A DNA stretch of 64,000 nt from Pseudomonas parakoreensis (GCF_021602155.1 NZ_BQHY01000007.1:1-64000), one strand, 5' to 3'. Positions 17,323-28,373 are shown, counted from the stretch's first letter. Numbers and translations: made by a program. The notes: generated from the sequence alone by a model not told the origin.

Positions 17323-20076
17323 TCAGGCGCTGATTCTGGCCTGGGTCGCGAGACGATTGATTGCCCGCTCCAATTCTTCCAACGCCGCCGGTGCTTTCGG
17401 ATCGCCCTGTTTGAGCAGGGTTTCACTGCGCTGACAGGCCGCGCGCAATTGCGGTACGCCGCAATACCGGGTCGCGCCGTGCAGGCGATGCACGCGCTCG
17501 ATCAGTGCATTGTGATCGCGGGCTTCACTGGCGGCGCGAATCGCTTCGCGGTCGGCTTCCAGCGAGGCGAGCAGCATCGCCAGCATGTCCGCCGCCAGAT
17601 CGGCCTTGCCAGCGGCCAGGCGCAAGCCTTCTTCGTGGTCGATCACGGGCAGTTCGTTGCTGCCCGTCGCACTCTCGCTGGCGCGCTCCGCGCCTTGATT
17701 GCGCAAGGCCAGCCCCGTCCATTTCAGCACCACTTGCGCCAGTTGCCGCTCGCTGATCGGTTTGGTCAGGTAGTCGTCCATGCCACTTTGCAGCAAGGCG
17801 CGTTTTTCGTTGGCCATGGCGTGGGCGGTGAGGGCGACGATCGGCAGCGGTGTGCAATGCCGTTCGCTTTCCCACTGGCGGATGGTTTCGGTGGTCTGGC
17901 GTCCGTCCATGCCCGGCATCTGCACGTCCATCAGCACCAGATCGAAGGATTCGCTCTGCACTGCCTTGACCGCCGCGTACCCGCTTTCCACGGCCAGCAC
18001 CTTGGCGCCCATGTCTTCGAGCAGGGTCTGCACCAGCAACAGGTTGGCTGGGTTGTCGTCGACGCACAGCACTTTCGGAGCACGGCTCGACAGCGGTTCG
18101 CCCGGCTCACTGCGCGGCTGGCGCGGGTTGGCCAGATCCGCCAGCGCCCGACGCAATTTGCGCGTGCAGGCCGGTTTGGCCTGGAGCTGACTGTGCGGGT
18201 TGGGCACCGAGAGATGGAACAGCGTCTGTTCGGTGGTCGGGCACAACACCAGCACTTTGCAACCGAGGTGTTCGAGATCCCAGATGTGCTGGTTCAGGCG
18301 CTCCGGGAGCATGTCGTTGCTGGTGATGCCGAGCACCGCAAGATCGATCGCCTGATCGGTCTGGTGCGCGCCGGTGACCCCGTTGGTCAGGCTCTCCAGC
18401 GTATTGAATGGCGTGACATCGAGGCCACAGTCTTCCAGTTGATGCTGCAAGGCCTGGCGCGCCAGTTCGTGATTTTCCAGCACCGCCACGCGGCGTCCGA
18501 GTAGCGGTGGGGCCGGCAAATCTTCGGTGTCGTCGCGAGTTTTCGGCAGGCTCAGGCTGATCCAGAACTCCGAGCCTTCGCCCGGGGTGCTGTCGACGCC
18601 GATTTCGCCGCCCATCTGTTCGATCAGGCGCTTGGAAATCACCAGACCCAGACCGGTGCCGCCGGGCTGGCGCGACAGCGAGTTGTCGGCCTGACTGAAT
18701 GCCTGGAACAACGCGCGCACATCCTGACTCGACAGGCCGATGCCGGTGTCCTGAATGCTGATGCGCAGTTGCACGCTGTCTTCGTGTTCTTCCTCAAGCA
18801 TGGCGCGCGCGACGATGGTGCCTTCGCGGGTGAACTTGATCGCGTTGCTGACCAGGTTGGTGAGGATCTGCTTCAGCCGCAGCGGGTCACCGACCAGCGA
18901 CAGCGGCGTGTCGCGATAGACCAGACTCACCAGCTCCAATTGCTTGGCATGAGCCGCCGGCGCCAGAATCGTCAGGGTGTCCTGCAACAGGTCGCGCAGG
19001 TTGAACGGGATATGGTCGAGCACCAGCTTGCCGGCCTCGATCTTCGAGAAGTCGAGGATCTCGTTGATGATCCCGAGCAGGCTGTCGGCGGACTTTTCGA
19101 TGGTACCCAGATAGTCGAGCTGGCGCGGGGTCAGCTCGCTTTTCTGCAACAGATGCGTGAAGCCGAGAATGCCGTTGAGTGGCGTACGGATTTCGTGGCT
19201 CATGTTGGCGAGGAACTCGGATTTGATCCGGCTCGCCTCCAGCGCTTCTTTGCGCGCCAGGTCCAGTTCGATGTTCTGGATCTCGATGGTTTCCAGGTTC
19301 TGCCGCACGTCTTCGGTGGCCTGATCGACGCTGTGCTGCAGTTCTTCGCGCGCGTTCTGCAGGGTCCCGGCCATGCGGTTGATGCCCGAGGCCAACTCGT
19401 CCAGTTCCTGACTGCCGAGTGGTGGCAGGCGGGTTTCCAGATGACCGTCCTTGAGTTGCGCAACGGCGTGTTTGATCTGGCTCAACGGGCGGTTGATGGT
19501 GCGGCCCATGCGCAAGGCGAGCAGGGCCGCGCCGGCGAGGCCCGCGGCGATCAGCAGCAGACTGGCAAACAGACTGCGATAACCGCGCAGCAGCATGCCG
19601 TTGTGCGACAGCTCCAGTTCGACCCAGCCGAGCAGGCGCTCGGATTCTTGCGGGATCACGTCGCCGGCGAGGTTGCGATGCTTGCCGAACACCGGCATCA
19701 GATAACGTGTGGCGTCATTGCCGCTGCGCCGTTGCAGTTGTGCGCTGTCGCCACTGGGCGCCTGATTGAGCATGGTCGGACCGGCGTGCGCCAGCGGTGT
19801 GCGATCAGGGGCGAGGAAGGTGACGGCGCGCACGTCAGGCTGTTCCAGCGATTGAGTGGCGATGCGCTCCAGCAGATCGGTGTTGCCGTGGCCCATGGCG
19901 GGCGCCACCAATGGCGCCAGTTGCTCGGCGATCATTTCACCGCGCTGCATCAGTTGGGTCTGCAAATCGGACTGTTGCATCCAGGTGAAATAGCCACCGA
20001 GCACCAACGCCATCAGGCTGGTGGGCAACAGGGTCAGCAACAATACGCGACCTTTGATTCCCAGTTTCTTGAGCAC
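17323..20076 (-). CDS. gacS: Hybrid sensor kinase GacS
   Basis: The 917-residue membrane sensor of the Gac/Rsm cascade, which phosphorylates GacA and so activates small RNAs that relieve RsmA/E repression of secondary metabolites and biofilm genes. Order: transmembrane helix near 10-35, periplasmic part to about 160, second helix, HAMP, HisKA with His294 ([10 protein letters not shown]), HATPase, receiver with Asp717 (LMDVQMPG) and a C-terminal Hpt with His863 (VHRLHG). These numbers agree with published GacS numbering. GTG 20076 is chosen from AGGAG six bases before it and from the family N-terminus [10 protein letters not shown]. No truncation is seen, although gac mutants arise easily. Confidence 0.96.
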   Translation of the reverse strand: MLKKLGIKGRVLLLTLLPTSLMALVLGGYFTWMQQSDLQTQLMQRGEMIAEQLAPLVAPAMGHGNTDLLERIATQSLEQPDVRAVTFLAPDRTPLAHAGPTMLNQAPSGDSAQLQRRSGNDATRYLMPVFGKHRNLAGDVIPQESERLLGWVELELSHNGMLLRGYRSLFASLLLIAAGLAGAALLALRMGRTINRPLSQIKHAVAQLKDGHLETRLPPLGSQELDELASGINRMAGTLQNAREELQHSVDQATEDVRQNLETIEIQNIELDLARKEALEASRIKSEFLANMSHEIRTPLNGILGFTHLLQKSELTPRQLDYLGTIEKSADSLLGIINEILDFSKIEAGKLVLDHIPFNLRDLLQDTLTILAPAAHAKQLELVSLVYRDTPLSLVGDPLRLKQILTNLVSNAIKFTREGTIVARAMLEEEHEDSVQLRISIQDTGIGLSSQDVRALFQAFSQADNSLSRQPGGTGLGLVISKRLIEQMGGEIGVDSTPGEGSEFWISLSLPKTRDDTEDLPAPPLLGRRVAVLENHELARQALQHQLEDCGLDVTPFNTLESLTNGVTGAHQTDQAIDLAVLGITSNDMLPERLNQHIWDLEHLGCKVLVLCPTTEQTLFHLSVPNPHSQLQAKPACTRKLRRALADLANPRQPRSEPGEPLSSRAPKVLCVDDNPANLLLVQTLLEDMGAKVLAVESGYAAVKAVQSESFDLVLMDVQMPGMDGRQTTETIRQWESERHCTPLPIVALTAHAMANEKRALLQSGMDDYLTKPISERQLAQVVLKWTGLALRNQGAERASESATGSNELPVIDHEEGLRLAAGKADLAADMLAMLLASLEADREAIRAASEARDHNALIERVHRLHGATRYCGVPQLRAACQRSETLLKQGDPKAPAALEELERAINRLATQARISA

Positions 20077-20293
20077 ACCCATCTCCTGCATCCCGCTGAA
20101 CTGTTGACTCGCACGTGCGTCCGGCACGCGCCATTGGCGCAGTGTAGCGATTTGCAGGCAGGCAATCTTCGGAAAAATCATCTCGCCCTCGGCCGCCAGG
20201 GCGAGGCGCGTTTGTCCGGCCGGTCAAGCTTGGGTTGCCCGATGGCGGGCAATCTTGAATAATCGGCCAACTGAGAATTATTTGCAGATACTC

Positions 20294-21016
20294 ATGACTC
20301 CTGTTTCCACCGACCTGCCACGCATTCTTGCCATCGAGGACGACCCGGTGCTCGGTGCCTATGTTCACGAACACCTGGGCCGGAGCGGCTTTGCGGTGAC
20401 CTGGTGCCAGAACGGGCAGGAAGGGCTGAACATCGCCCGCCATCAGCCGTTCGACGTGGTGCTGATGGACATTCTGTTGCCGGGGCTCGATGGCCTGAAG
20501 GTGCTGACGCAGTTGCGCCAGAGCCATTCGACGCCGGTGCTGCTGATGTCGGCGCTGGGCGCCGAGGCCGATCGCATCAGCGGCTTTCGTCTGGGCGCCG
20601 ATGATTACCTGCCCAAGCCGTTCAGCATGGCCGAGCTGCATGTGCGGATCGAGGCGATCCTGCGCCGGGTGGCGCTGGATCGGCGTCCGGCAGCCATTGC
20701 ACCACCTGCTGCCAGTGGCGCACTGCGCTTCGACGATGAGCAGTGCGAAGTCTTCCATAACGCGCAAGCTGCCGGTTTGACCCGTAGCGAATACCGCTTG
20801 CTGGAAACCCTCAATCGCAACGATGAAGAAGTCCTGAGCAAGGCCTTCCTCTATCAGCACGTGTTGCAGCGCGGCTATGCGGCCCACGACCGCAGCCTCG
20901 ACATGCACATCAGCCAGATCCGCCGCAAACTCAAGGCCATCGGTTACACCGAACGAGAAGTGCGCACGGTATGGGGCAAGGGGTATGTGCTGAGTGCGCC
21001 CGATGAAAGTCTCTGA
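20294..21016 (+). CDS. OmpR-family response regulator (PirR-like)
   Basis: A 240-residue two-component regulator: receiver at about 8-125 with Asp59 (VLMDILLPG) and Lys near 108 (LPKPF), and a winged-helix domain at about 150-236. It is divergent from gacS, the place held by PA0929 (pirR) in P. aeruginosa as I remember it, where the system responds to iron-siderophore uptake. The pirA receptor gene that follows there is missing here, so the signal may differ. ATG 20294 has a weak RBS; TTG at 20255 is an alternative start. Confidence 0.85.
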   Translation: MTPVSTDLPRILAIEDDPVLGAYVHEHLGRSGFAVTWCQNGQEGLNIARHQPFDVVLMDILLPGLDGLKVLTQLRQSHSTPVLLMSALGAEADRISGFRLGADDYLPKPFSMAELHVRIEAILRRVALDRRPAAIAPPAASGALRFDDEQCEVFHNAQAAGLTRSEYRLLETLNRNDEEVLSKAFLYQHVLQRGYAAHDRSLDMHISQIRRKLKAIGYTEREVRTVWGKGYVLSAPDESL

Positions 21017-22427
21017 CTTGCCGGGGCGGCATTCGCTGTTCTGGAAACTGGCGTGTCTGCTGGTGGCGTTCTGTCTGCTGATGATCTGGCTGAGCTGGTC
21101 GTGGGGGCGCTATATGGAAGAGCGCAACCAGTTCCTCTCCGACGAGGCGCGCGGCACCCTCAGCCGTTATGCCGGCGAGGCCGAGCGGGCGTGGCAGCGC
21201 GACGAGCGCGACGGGGTCGATAACTGGTTGCAGAGCATGGAATTGCGCGAGGCGGCCTGGGTCGGGGTGATCGACCGCAATCTGCAATCGTTGAGCAGCG
21301 AGCCGCTGAATGAACAGGAAATCCAGCACCTGACCTTTTTGCGCGGCCTCGACTGGCCGATCCACAAAAAGGGCCGGCCGTGGTTGCGCGTGCCGTTTCC
21401 GAAGAACCCGTCCGCCGGCAGTCTGGTGATTGAGTTGCCCGAGCGTTTCCTGCCGGGGAAATACCGGGTGTTCTGGCGGGTGATCACCAACGGCGTGATT
21501 CCGGGGCTGTTCACCGTATTGCTGTGCATTGGCCTGTATCGCTTGCTGGTAGTGCCGTTGAATAACTTGCGTGAGCAAGCCAACGCCTGGCGTGCCGACC
21601 AATTGCATGTGCGTCTGTCGAGCGGCATCACCCAGCGCCCGGACGAACTCGGCGAGCTGGCGCGGGCCTTCGACTCAATGTCCGAACGCCTGCAATCCAC
21701 CGTCGCCCTGCAACAGCAGCTGCTGCGCGACCTGTCCCATGAATTGCGTACGCCGCTGAGCCGGCTGCGGGTGGCCAGTGAAAGCGAACAGGATCTGCGC
21801 CAACTGCGCGAGCGCATCGGCCGTGAAGTCGACGGCATGCAGCGGCTGGTCGAAGACACCTTGCAACTGGCCTGGCTCGACACCGAACGCGCGCCGCTGC
21901 CTAACGAAGCGATCCAGATCCAGGCGCTGTGGGAAATGCTCACCGACAATGCCTGTTATGAAAGCGGCTGGCCGAGCCTGCAATTGCAGTGCGCGGTGCC
22001 GGCGTCATGCTGGGTGCGCGGTAACCTCAATACTTTGGCGCAGGCGCTGGAAAATATTCTGCGCAATGCCATTCGTCATTCGCCCGAGGGCGGCATCGTG
22101 CGCCTTGATGGACGGCGTGACGATGATTATTGGCATTTGTGGCTGGAGGATCAGGGCGGCGGGGTGGCCGAGGGGGATCTGCAACGGATCTTCTCGCCGT
22201 TCACCCGCCTCGACGGCTCACGCCCGGGGGATGGCGGGTTTGGGTTGGGGTTGAGCATTGCCAGGAATGCGGTGCAGCGCCAGGGTGGGATGGAGTGGGC
22301 GGAGAATGCCGGGGCGGGGTTGCGCCTGAATTTGCGCCTGGTGGCTGACGTTGATGTCGCATCGACTGATGCTATCGCGAGCAAGCTCGCCCCCACAGTG
22401 GATGTCGGTCGTCCGCAGATTGTGTGA
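21003..22427 (+). CDS. Sensor histidine kinase (PirS-like) with a REP-encoded tail
   Basis: A 474-residue membrane kinase that starts 14 bases inside the regulator gene, so the two are coupled. Transmembrane helices near 14-36 and 160-182 flank a periplasmic domain; HAMP follows; HisKA has His246 (LSHELRTPL), and HATPase ends with GGFGLGLSIARNA. The last 18 or so codons (from 22374) read straight through one arm of a REP element (IASKLAP), so the original stop was probably lost or moved. ATG 21003 is preferred over GTG 20994. Confidence 0.85.
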   Translation: MKVSDLPGRHSLFWKLACLLVAFCLLMIWLSWSWGRYMEERNQFLSDEARGTLSRYAGEAERAWQRDERDGVDNWLQSMELREAAWVGVIDRNLQSLSSEPLNEQEIQHLTFLRGLDWPIHKKGRPWLRVPFPKNPSAGSLVIELPERFLPGKYRVFWRVITNGVIPGLFTVLLCIGLYRLLVVPLNNLREQANAWRADQLHVRLSSGITQRPDELGELARAFDSMSERLQSTVALQQQLLRDLSHELRTPLSRLRVASESEQDLRQLRERIGREVDGMQRLVEDTLQLAWLDTERAPLPNEAIQIQALWEMLTDNACYESGWPSLQLQCAVPASCWVRGNLNTLAQALENILRNAIRHSPEGGIVRLDGRRDDDYWHLWLEDQGGGVAEGDLQRIFSPFTRLDGSRPGDGGFGLGLSIARNAVQRQGGMEWAENAGAGLRLNLRLVADVDVASTDAIASKLAPTVDVGRPQIV

Positions 22428-22468
22428 ATAGCAAACGCCATCTGTAGGAGTGAGCCTGCTCGCGATGG
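22374..22468. repeat. REP-type inverted repeat, family D, overlapping a kinase gene
   Basis: The left arm ATCGCGAGCAAGCTCGCCCC (22374-22393) lies inside the kinase reading frame; the right arm GAGTGAGCCTGCTCGCGAT ends at 22466. About 45 bases separate them. The kinase stop codon at 22425 falls between the arms. Confidence 0.8.
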
Positions 22469-22609
22469 GGAGTTTCGCTTCACCGCTGTCAGCCCGTGCG
22501 GGAGTGGTCGCGTATTTTTGTACGACCTTTCCTAAAGGACTTTATCGACGTTTTAACCCGTCCTTGACCATTTACTCTCGGGGCTCCGCTCGTCCTCAAG
22601 GAACTGGTC

Positions 22610-23632
22610 ATGACTGCAACTGACATCCCCGGCAATGCCTCCGATAACCGATTCAATGAAGTACTGGCGCTGATTCAGAGCGCCAGGCAGCAAGCCGTGC
22701 AAGCAGTAAATACTCAACTGATCGAGTTGTACTGGCAGGTGGGGGGTTACATCAGCCGCAAGATCGCTCGCGCTGAGTGGGGCGATGCGGTGGTTAGGCA
22801 ACTGGCCGAACATCTGGCTCGAACGCAGCCAGGGCTGCGTGGGTTTACCCGTTCGAACTTGTTCCGCATGTGCCAGTTCTACGAGACTTATCACGCTGAA
22901 GAAAAAGTCGCACCACTGGTGCGACAATTGTCTTGGTCTCACAATTTGATCATTTTCAGCCAAAGCAAACGTCCAGAAGAACGCGAGTTCTACGTCCGCA
23001 TGGCTATTCAGGAAAAGTGGTCAAAGCGCGAACTCGAACGCCAGCTCAAGGCTGCGCTTTTCGAACGCAGCATCACCCAGCCCGCAAAGGTTTCTGCTGT
23101 CCTCAAACAGACTCATCCCGCCGCACTCGAGATCTTCCGTGACGCCTACATGGTCGAGTTTCTCGACCTTCCCGGCGTGCACGCCGAAACCGATCTGCAT
23201 CGAGGTTTGCTGGGGCGACTGAAGGAATTTCTGATCGAGTTGGGGCGCGATTTCTGCTTCGTCGGTTCGGAGTATCCGGTACAAGTTGGCGGCCGTGATT
23301 TCGCCCTTGATCTGCTGTTCTTCCATCGCGGGCTCAACTGTCTTGTCGCCATCGAGCTCAAGGTCGGACGTTTTGAGCCTGAATATCTGGGCAAGCTGAA
23401 TTTCTACCTTGAAGCGCTGGATCGCGGTGTTCGCAAACCTCACGAGAATCCGGCCATCGGCGTATTGCTGTGCGCCAGCAAGGAGGATGAGGTCGTCGAG
23501 TACGCCCTCAACCGCAGCTTGTCTGCGGCGCTGATTGCGGAATATCAGGTGCAGTTGCCAGACAAACAATTGCTGCAAGCCAAATTGCACGAGTTCTATG
23601 CGATGAATGTCGCAGGGGAAGAGGAAGGCTGA
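22610..23632 (+). CDS. DUF1016 (YhcG-like) PD-(D/E)XK nuclease family protein
   Basis: A 340-residue protein of the YhcG family. Residues 10-150 match the DUF1016 N-terminal helix-rich domain (LYWQVGGYISRKI, then WSHNLIIFSQSKR). The C-terminal half holds a nuclease-like core with Asp in FALDLLFF near 227 and ExK in AIELKVG near 244, so the catalytic residues look intact. Members are scattered among genomes, often beside restriction or toxin genes; here it stands alone between PirRS-like genes and cysM, suggesting insertion at this site. RBS CAAGGAAC precedes ATG 22610. A DNA or RNA target is unknown. Confidence 0.85.
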   Translation: MTATDIPGNASDNRFNEVLALIQSARQQAVQAVNTQLIELYWQVGGYISRKIARAEWGDAVVRQLAEHLARTQPGLRGFTRSNLFRMCQFYETYHAEEKVAPLVRQLSWSHNLIIFSQSKRPEEREFYVRMAIQEKWSKRELERQLKAALFERSITQPAKVSAVLKQTHPAALEIFRDAYMVEFLDLPGVHAETDLHRGLLGRLKEFLIELGRDFCFVGSEYPVQVGGRDFALDLLFFHRGLNCLVAIELKVGRFEPEYLGKLNFYLEALDRGVRKPHENPAIGVLLCASKEDEVVEYALNRSLSAALIAEYQVQLPDKQLLQAKLHEFYAMNVAGEEEG

Positions 23633-23741
23633 GACATCTGCTTATTCCCATAAACCATAAGCACCGCACTTTGCGTGATATGGCCTGCGAACGTTTGCCG
23701 GTATGATAGGCGCCCCCGCACGTCTGGATTGCGAATACGCC

Positions 23742-24644
23742 ATGACCCTGCAGTACCCAACCATCGCCGATTGCGTCGGCAACACGCCGCTGGTGCGTTT
23801 GCAGCGCCTGCCCGGTGCTACCAGCAACACCCTTTTGCTCAAGCTTGAAGGGAATAACCCGGCGGGTTCGGTCAAGGACCGTCCGGCGTTGTCGATGATC
23901 ACTCGCGCCGAGTTGCGCGGGCAGATTCACGCTGGCGATACATTGATCGAAGCGACTTCGGGCAACACCGGCATCGCGCTGGCCATGGCTGCCGCGATCA
24001 AGGGTTACAAGATGATCCTGATCATGCCGGACAACTCCAGTGCCGAGCGTAAAGCGGCGATGACCGCATACGGTGCCGAGCTGATTCTGGTCAGCCAGGA
24101 AGAAGGCATGGAAGGCGCGCGCGATCTCGCCCAGCGGATGGAAGCCGAAGGCCGTGGCAAGGTGCTCGATCAGTTCGCCAACGGCGACAATCCTGAAGCG
24201 CACTACACCACCACTGGCCCGGAAATCTGGCGTCAGACCCATGGCACCATCACCCATTTCGTCAGCTCGATGGGCACCACCGGCACCATCATGGGCGTCT
24301 CGCGCTACTTGAAAGAGCAGAGCGACAGCGTGCAGATCATCGGGCTGCAGCCGATGGAAGGCTCGGCCATTCCCGGCATCCGCCGCTGGCCGCAGGAATA
24401 CCTGCCGAAGATCTATCAGGCCGACCGCGTCGACCGCATTGTCGACATGGCGCAAAGCGAAGCCGAGGACGTCACCCGGCGTCTGGCCCGCGAAGAAGGC
24501 ATCTTCTGTGGCGTGTCATCGGGCGGTGCGGTGGCAGCGATGCTGCGCCTGTCCAAAGAAGTTGAAAACGCGGTGATCGTCGCGATCATCTGCGACCGTG
24601 GCGACCGTTATCTGTCGACCGGCATTTTCGACGCGGCCAACTGA
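23742..24644 (+). CDS. cysM: Cysteine synthase B (O-acetylserine sulfhydrylase B)
   Basis: A 300-residue PLP enzyme that makes cysteine (or S-sulfocysteine from thiosulfate) from O-acetylserine. PLP-binding Lys45 is in GSVKDRPAL, the substrate loop is TSGNTGIA near 68, and the phosphate-binding glycine loop is GTTGTI near 175. The RPALSM sequence after the lysine and the length suit CysM more than CysK. Its TGA overlaps the rlmD start (TGATG), so the two are coupled. Confidence 0.93.
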   Translation: MTLQYPTIADCVGNTPLVRLQRLPGATSNTLLLKLEGNNPAGSVKDRPALSMITRAELRGQIHAGDTLIEATSGNTGIALAMAAAIKGYKMILIMPDNSSAERKAAMTAYGAELILVSQEEGMEGARDLAQRMEAEGRGKVLDQFANGDNPEAHYTTTGPEIWRQTHGTITHFVSSMGTTGTIMGVSRYLKEQSDSVQIIGLQPMEGSAIPGIRRWPQEYLPKIYQADRVDRIVDMAQSEAEDVTRRLAREEGIFCGVSSGGAVAAMLRLSKEVENAVIVAIICDRGDRYLSTGIFDAAN

Positions 24645-26020
24645 TGGCCAGGCATGAGAGAGGCTTGCGCTTCCAGCCCACCGGCGGCAGCAAGGCCGCG
24701 CAAATCCCGACCGGCAAAAAGCAGCGCCTGAGCATCGAGCGCCTGGCCAATGACGGTCGCGGCATCGCGTTTTTCGAAGGCAAAACCTGGTTCGTCCTCG
24801 GCGCCCTCGCCGGTGAAGAAGTCGAGGCGCGGGTGCTCGGTACCCACGGCAAAGTGGTCGAAGCGCGCACCGAGCGCGTGTTCAAGGCCAGTGAACTGCG
24901 TCGCCCGGCTGCCTGTCAGCACGCCGGCCGTTGCGGTGGCTGCAGCGTGCAACACTTGCCCCATGCCGAACAGCTTGCCCTGAAACAGCGCATGCTCGCC
25001 GAGCAGCTGTCGAAGGTTGCCGGGGTCGCGCCTGACGAATGGGCGGCGCCGCTGACCGGAGCGGAATTCGGCTATCGCCGCCGCGCGCGGATCGCCGTGC
25101 GTTGGGACATGAAAGCCAAGCAGCTCGAAGTCGGTTTTCGCGCCGCCGGCAGTCAGGACATCGTCGGTATCAACGAATGCCCGGTGCTGGTACAGCCCTT
25201 GCAGCCGATCATGACCCGTTTGCCGGAGATGCTCCGTCGTTTGAGCAAACCGCAAGCGCTGGGGCACGTCGAGTTGTTCAGTGGTTCTTCGCTGGCGGTG
25301 TTGTTGCGACACATGGCGCCGTTGTCTGAAGCCGACCTGACGATCCTCAAGGAATTCTGCCAGTTCCATGACGCGCAACTGTGGCTGCATGGCGACGGCG
25401 AGCCGCAACCGGTGGATGCCACGCAGTCGCTGGGTTATCGCCTGGAACAGTGGGATCTGGATCTGGCCTGGCGGCCGGGGGATTTCATCCAGGTCAACGC
25501 CGGGGTCAACGAGGCGATGGTGGCGCAGGCACTGGACTGGCTGAAGCCGACCGGTGACGAGCGCGTGCTTGACCTGTTCTGCGGCCTGGGCAACTTCGCC
25601 TTGCCATTGGCCAAAAGCGTGCGCGAAGTGGTGGCGGTGGAGGGCGTGCAGGCCATGGTCGACCGTGCCGCTGCGAATGCCGCTAGCAACAATTTGCATA
25701 ACACAAAGTTTTTTCAAGCCGATTTATCCCAGCCTTTGACCGATGTCGAATGGATCGGAAACGGCTTTTCTGCGGTACTCTTGGACCCACCGCGTGACGG
25801 TGCTTTCGAGGTGGTGCGCAAGCTCGCGACCCTGGGTGCCGAGCGGTTGGTTTATGTGTCGTGCAACCCTGCAACTCTGGCGCGCGATACGGTCGAATTG
25901 ATCAAGCAGGGCTACCGGTTAAAACGTGCCGGGATTCTCGATATGTTTCCTCAGACGGCGCATGTCGAGGCCATGGCGTTATTTGAAGCGAGCCAGGATG
26001 GCTCGTCTGAATCCGTCTGA
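24644..26020 (+). CDS. rlmD: 23S rRNA (uracil-1939-C5)-methyltransferase RlmD
   Basis: A 458-residue SAM enzyme that methylates U1939 of 23S rRNA. N-terminal TRAM domain (about 28-85), then the four-cysteine iron-sulfur motif (CxxxxxCGGC at about 89-98 plus a distant Cys near 180), and a Rossmann methyltransferase domain with [15 protein letters not shown] near 308, DPPRDGA near 380 and the catalytic [10 protein letters not shown] near 404. It follows cysM by overlapping codons and precedes relA, as in P. aeruginosa. Confidence 0.94.
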   Translation: MARHERGLRFQPTGGSKAAQIPTGKKQRLSIERLANDGRGIAFFEGKTWFVLGALAGEEVEARVLGTHGKVVEARTERVFKASELRRPAACQHAGRCGGCSVQHLPHAEQLALKQRMLAEQLSKVAGVAPDEWAAPLTGAEFGYRRRARIAVRWDMKAKQLEVGFRAAGSQDIVGINECPVLVQPLQPIMTRLPEMLRRLSKPQALGHVELFSGSSLAVLLRHMAPLSEADLTILKEFCQFHDAQLWLHGDGEPQPVDATQSLGYRLEQWDLDLAWRPGDFIQVNAGVNEAMVAQALDWLKPTGDERVLDLFCGLGNFALPLAKSVREVVAVEGVQAMVDRAAANAASNNLHNTKFFQADLSQPLTDVEWIGNGFSAVLLDPPRDGAFEVVRKLATLGAERLVYVSCNPATLARDTVELIKQGYRLKRAGILDMFPQTAHVEAMALFEASQDGSSESV

Positions 26021-26121
26021 TCTGTCCGCGCAGCGCTCGCTTCAGCCCCGCGAGCGCAAACGGGCATTAGGGATCAGCGATTTGACGCATTGAATCTGCG
26101 TCGTAGGGAAGGTAAAGCAGC

Positions 26122-28365
26122 ATGGTACAGGTGAGAGCACACCAGCCGATCAACACCGACGGCAGTATCAATCTCGAGGCTTGGCTCGATCACGCGGTCA
26201 GTGTCGACATGGCACTGGATCGCGAAGCCTTGAAAGAAGCCTGCGAGTTCGCTCGCGAGGCCGAACAGCAGTCCAATGCCAAGAAGAACCTGTGGGCCGA
26301 GGGCAGCGGCAGTTTCAGTACGGGCCTGGAGATCGCCGAGATTCTCGCCGACCTCAAGCTCGACCAGGATTCGCTGGTCGCGGCGGTGCTGTACCGCGGC
26401 GTGCGTGAAGGCCAGATTGAACTCGCGGCCGTCAGCCAGCGTTTCGGTCCGGTGGTGGCCAAGCTGATCGACGGCGTGCAGCGCATGGCGGCGATCAGTG
26501 CCAGCCTCAGCCCGCGCCAGTCAATGGTAATGGGCACTCAGGGCCAGGTGGAAAACCTGCGCAAGATGCTGGTGGCGATGGTCGACGACGTCCGCGTCGC
26601 GCTGATCAAACTGGCCGAACGTACCTGCGCGATCCGTGCGGTAAAAACCGCCGACGACGAGAAGCGTAACCGTGTCGCCCGGGAAGTCTTCGACATCTAT
26701 GCGCCGCTCGCGCACCGACTCGGCATCGGCCATATCAAGTGGGAACTGGAGGACTTGTCCTTCCGTTACCTCGAACCCGATCAATACAAACAGATCGCCA
26801 AGCTGCTCCACGAGCGGCGGCTGGATCGTGAGCGCTTCATCAGCGATGTGATGACCCAGCTCAAGGATGAATTGCAGGCCACCGGCGTTGACGCCGACAT
26901 CAGCGGCCGGGCCAAGCACATCTATTCGATCTGGCGCAAAATGCAGCGCAAGGGTCTGGAGTTCAGCCAGATCTACGACGTGCGCGCGGTGCGCGTGCTG
27001 GTGCCGGAAATGCGCGACTGCTACACCGCGCTCGGCATCGTCCACACCCTGTGGCGGCACATCCCGAAAGAGTTCGACGACTACATCGCCAACCCGAAAG
27101 AGAACGGCTACCGCTCGCTGCACACGGCGGTGATCGGTCCGGAGGGCAAGGTGCTTGAGGTGCAGATTCGCACCCACGCCATGCACGAGGAGGCCGAGCT
27201 GGGCGTGTGTGCGCACTGGCGCTACAAGGGCACCGACGTCAAATCCGGCTCCAATCACTACGAAGAGAAAATCTCCTGGCTGCGTCAGGTCCTCGAGTGG
27301 CATGAAGAGCTGGGTGATATCGGTGGTCTGGCCGAACAGCTGCGGGTCGATATCGAACCGGATCGGGTCTACATCTTCACCCCGGACGGCCACGCCATCG
27401 ACTTGCCGAAAGGCGCGACGCCGCTGGACTTCGCCTACCGCGTGCACACCGAGATCGGTCACAACTGCCGTGGCGCGAAGATCAATGGTCGCATCGTGCC
27501 ACTCAACTACAGCCTGCAGACCGGTGAACAGGTCGAGATCATCACCAGCAAGCACGGTACGCCAAGCCGCGACTGGCTGAACCCGAACCTGGGCTATGTC
27601 ACCACCTCCCGGGCGCGGGCGAAGATCGTTCACTGGTTCAAGTTGCAGGCCCGTGACCAGAACGTCGCGGCGGGTAAAACCCTGATCGAGCGCGAACTCA
27701 ATCGCCTCGGTCTGCCGGCGGTGGATTTCGACAAGCTGGCCGAAAAGGCCAACATGAAAACCGCCGAAGACATGTTCGCCGCCCTCGGTGCCGGCGACCT
27801 GCGTCTGGCGCAACTGGTCAACCTGGCGCAGCAACTGGTCGAGCCGGAACGCGGTAACGAACAGCTGGAGCTGATTCCGCGCAAGGCGACCGGTTACAAG
27901 CCGGGCAAGCGCGGCGACATCCAGATTCAGGGCGTCGGCAACCTGATGACGCAGATGGCCGGCTGCTGCCAGCCGCTGCCGGGCGACGCGATTGTCGGTT
28001 ACATCACCCAGGGCCGCGGCGTGAGCATCCACCGTCAGGACTGCGCCTCGGTGCTGCAACTGGCCGGGCGCGAGCCGGAGCGGATCATCCAGGTCAGCTG
28101 GGGTCCGGTGCCGGTGCTCACCTATCCGGTGGACATCGTCATCCGCGCCTACGACCGTTCCGGTCTGCTGCGTGACGTCTCGCAGGTGCTGCTCAACGAG
28201 CGGATCAACGTGCTGGCGGTCAACACCCGTTCGAACAAGGAAGACAACACGGCGCTGATGTCGCTGACCATCGAGATTCCGGGGCTGGATGCGCTGGGGC
28301 GTTTGCTGGGGCGGATTTCGCAGTTGCCGAACATCATCGAAACGCGGCGTAACCGTACCCCATAA
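26122..28365 (+). CDS. relA: (p)ppGpp synthetase I RelA
   Basis: A 747-residue stringent-response enzyme that makes pppGpp from GTP and ATP when uncharged tRNA enters the ribosome. The N-terminal hydrolase domain lacks the HD metal motif, as expected for monofunctional RelA. The synthetase domain includes RAKHIYSIWRKMQRKG near 270 and YDVRAVRVLV. TGS follows near 410 (VYIFTPDGHAIDLPKGAT), then a zinc-finger-like cysteine cluster (GCCQPLPGD near 615) and a C-terminal ACT domain. RBS GGGAAGG precedes ATG 26122. Confidence 0.96.
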   Translation: MVQVRAHQPINTDGSINLEAWLDHAVSVDMALDREALKEACEFAREAEQQSNAKKNLWAEGSGSFSTGLEIAEILADLKLDQDSLVAAVLYRGVREGQIELAAVSQRFGPVVAKLIDGVQRMAAISASLSPRQSMVMGTQGQVENLRKMLVAMVDDVRVALIKLAERTCAIRAVKTADDEKRNRVAREVFDIYAPLAHRLGIGHIKWELEDLSFRYLEPDQYKQIAKLLHERRLDRERFISDVMTQLKDELQATGVDADISGRAKHIYSIWRKMQRKGLEFSQIYDVRAVRVLVPEMRDCYTALGIVHTLWRHIPKEFDDYIANPKENGYRSLHTAVIGPEGKVLEVQIRTHAMHEEAELGVCAHWRYKGTDVKSGSNHYEEKISWLRQVLEWHEELGDIGGLAEQLRVDIEPDRVYIFTPDGHAIDLPKGATPLDFAYRVHTEIGHNCRGAKINGRIVPLNYSLQTGEQVEIITSKHGTPSRDWLNPNLGYVTTSRARAKIVHWFKLQARDQNVAAGKTLIERELNRLGLPAVDFDKLAEKANMKTAEDMFAALGAGDLRLAQLVNLAQQLVEPERGNEQLELIPRKATGYKPGKRGDIQIQGVGNLMTQMAGCCQPLPGDAIVGYITQGRGVSIHRQDCASVLQLAGREPERIIQVSWGPVPVLTYPVDIVIRAYDRSGLLRDVSQVLLNERINVLAVNTRSNKEDNTALMSLTIEIPGLDALGRLLGRISQLPNIIETRRNRTP

Positions 28366-28373
28366 CGCGGTCC

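Noticed and set aside
18769-20262. Long open frame antisense to gacS (497 codons)
   Set aside because: The His-, Gln- and Arg-rich translation has no domain; gacS on the other strand is certain.
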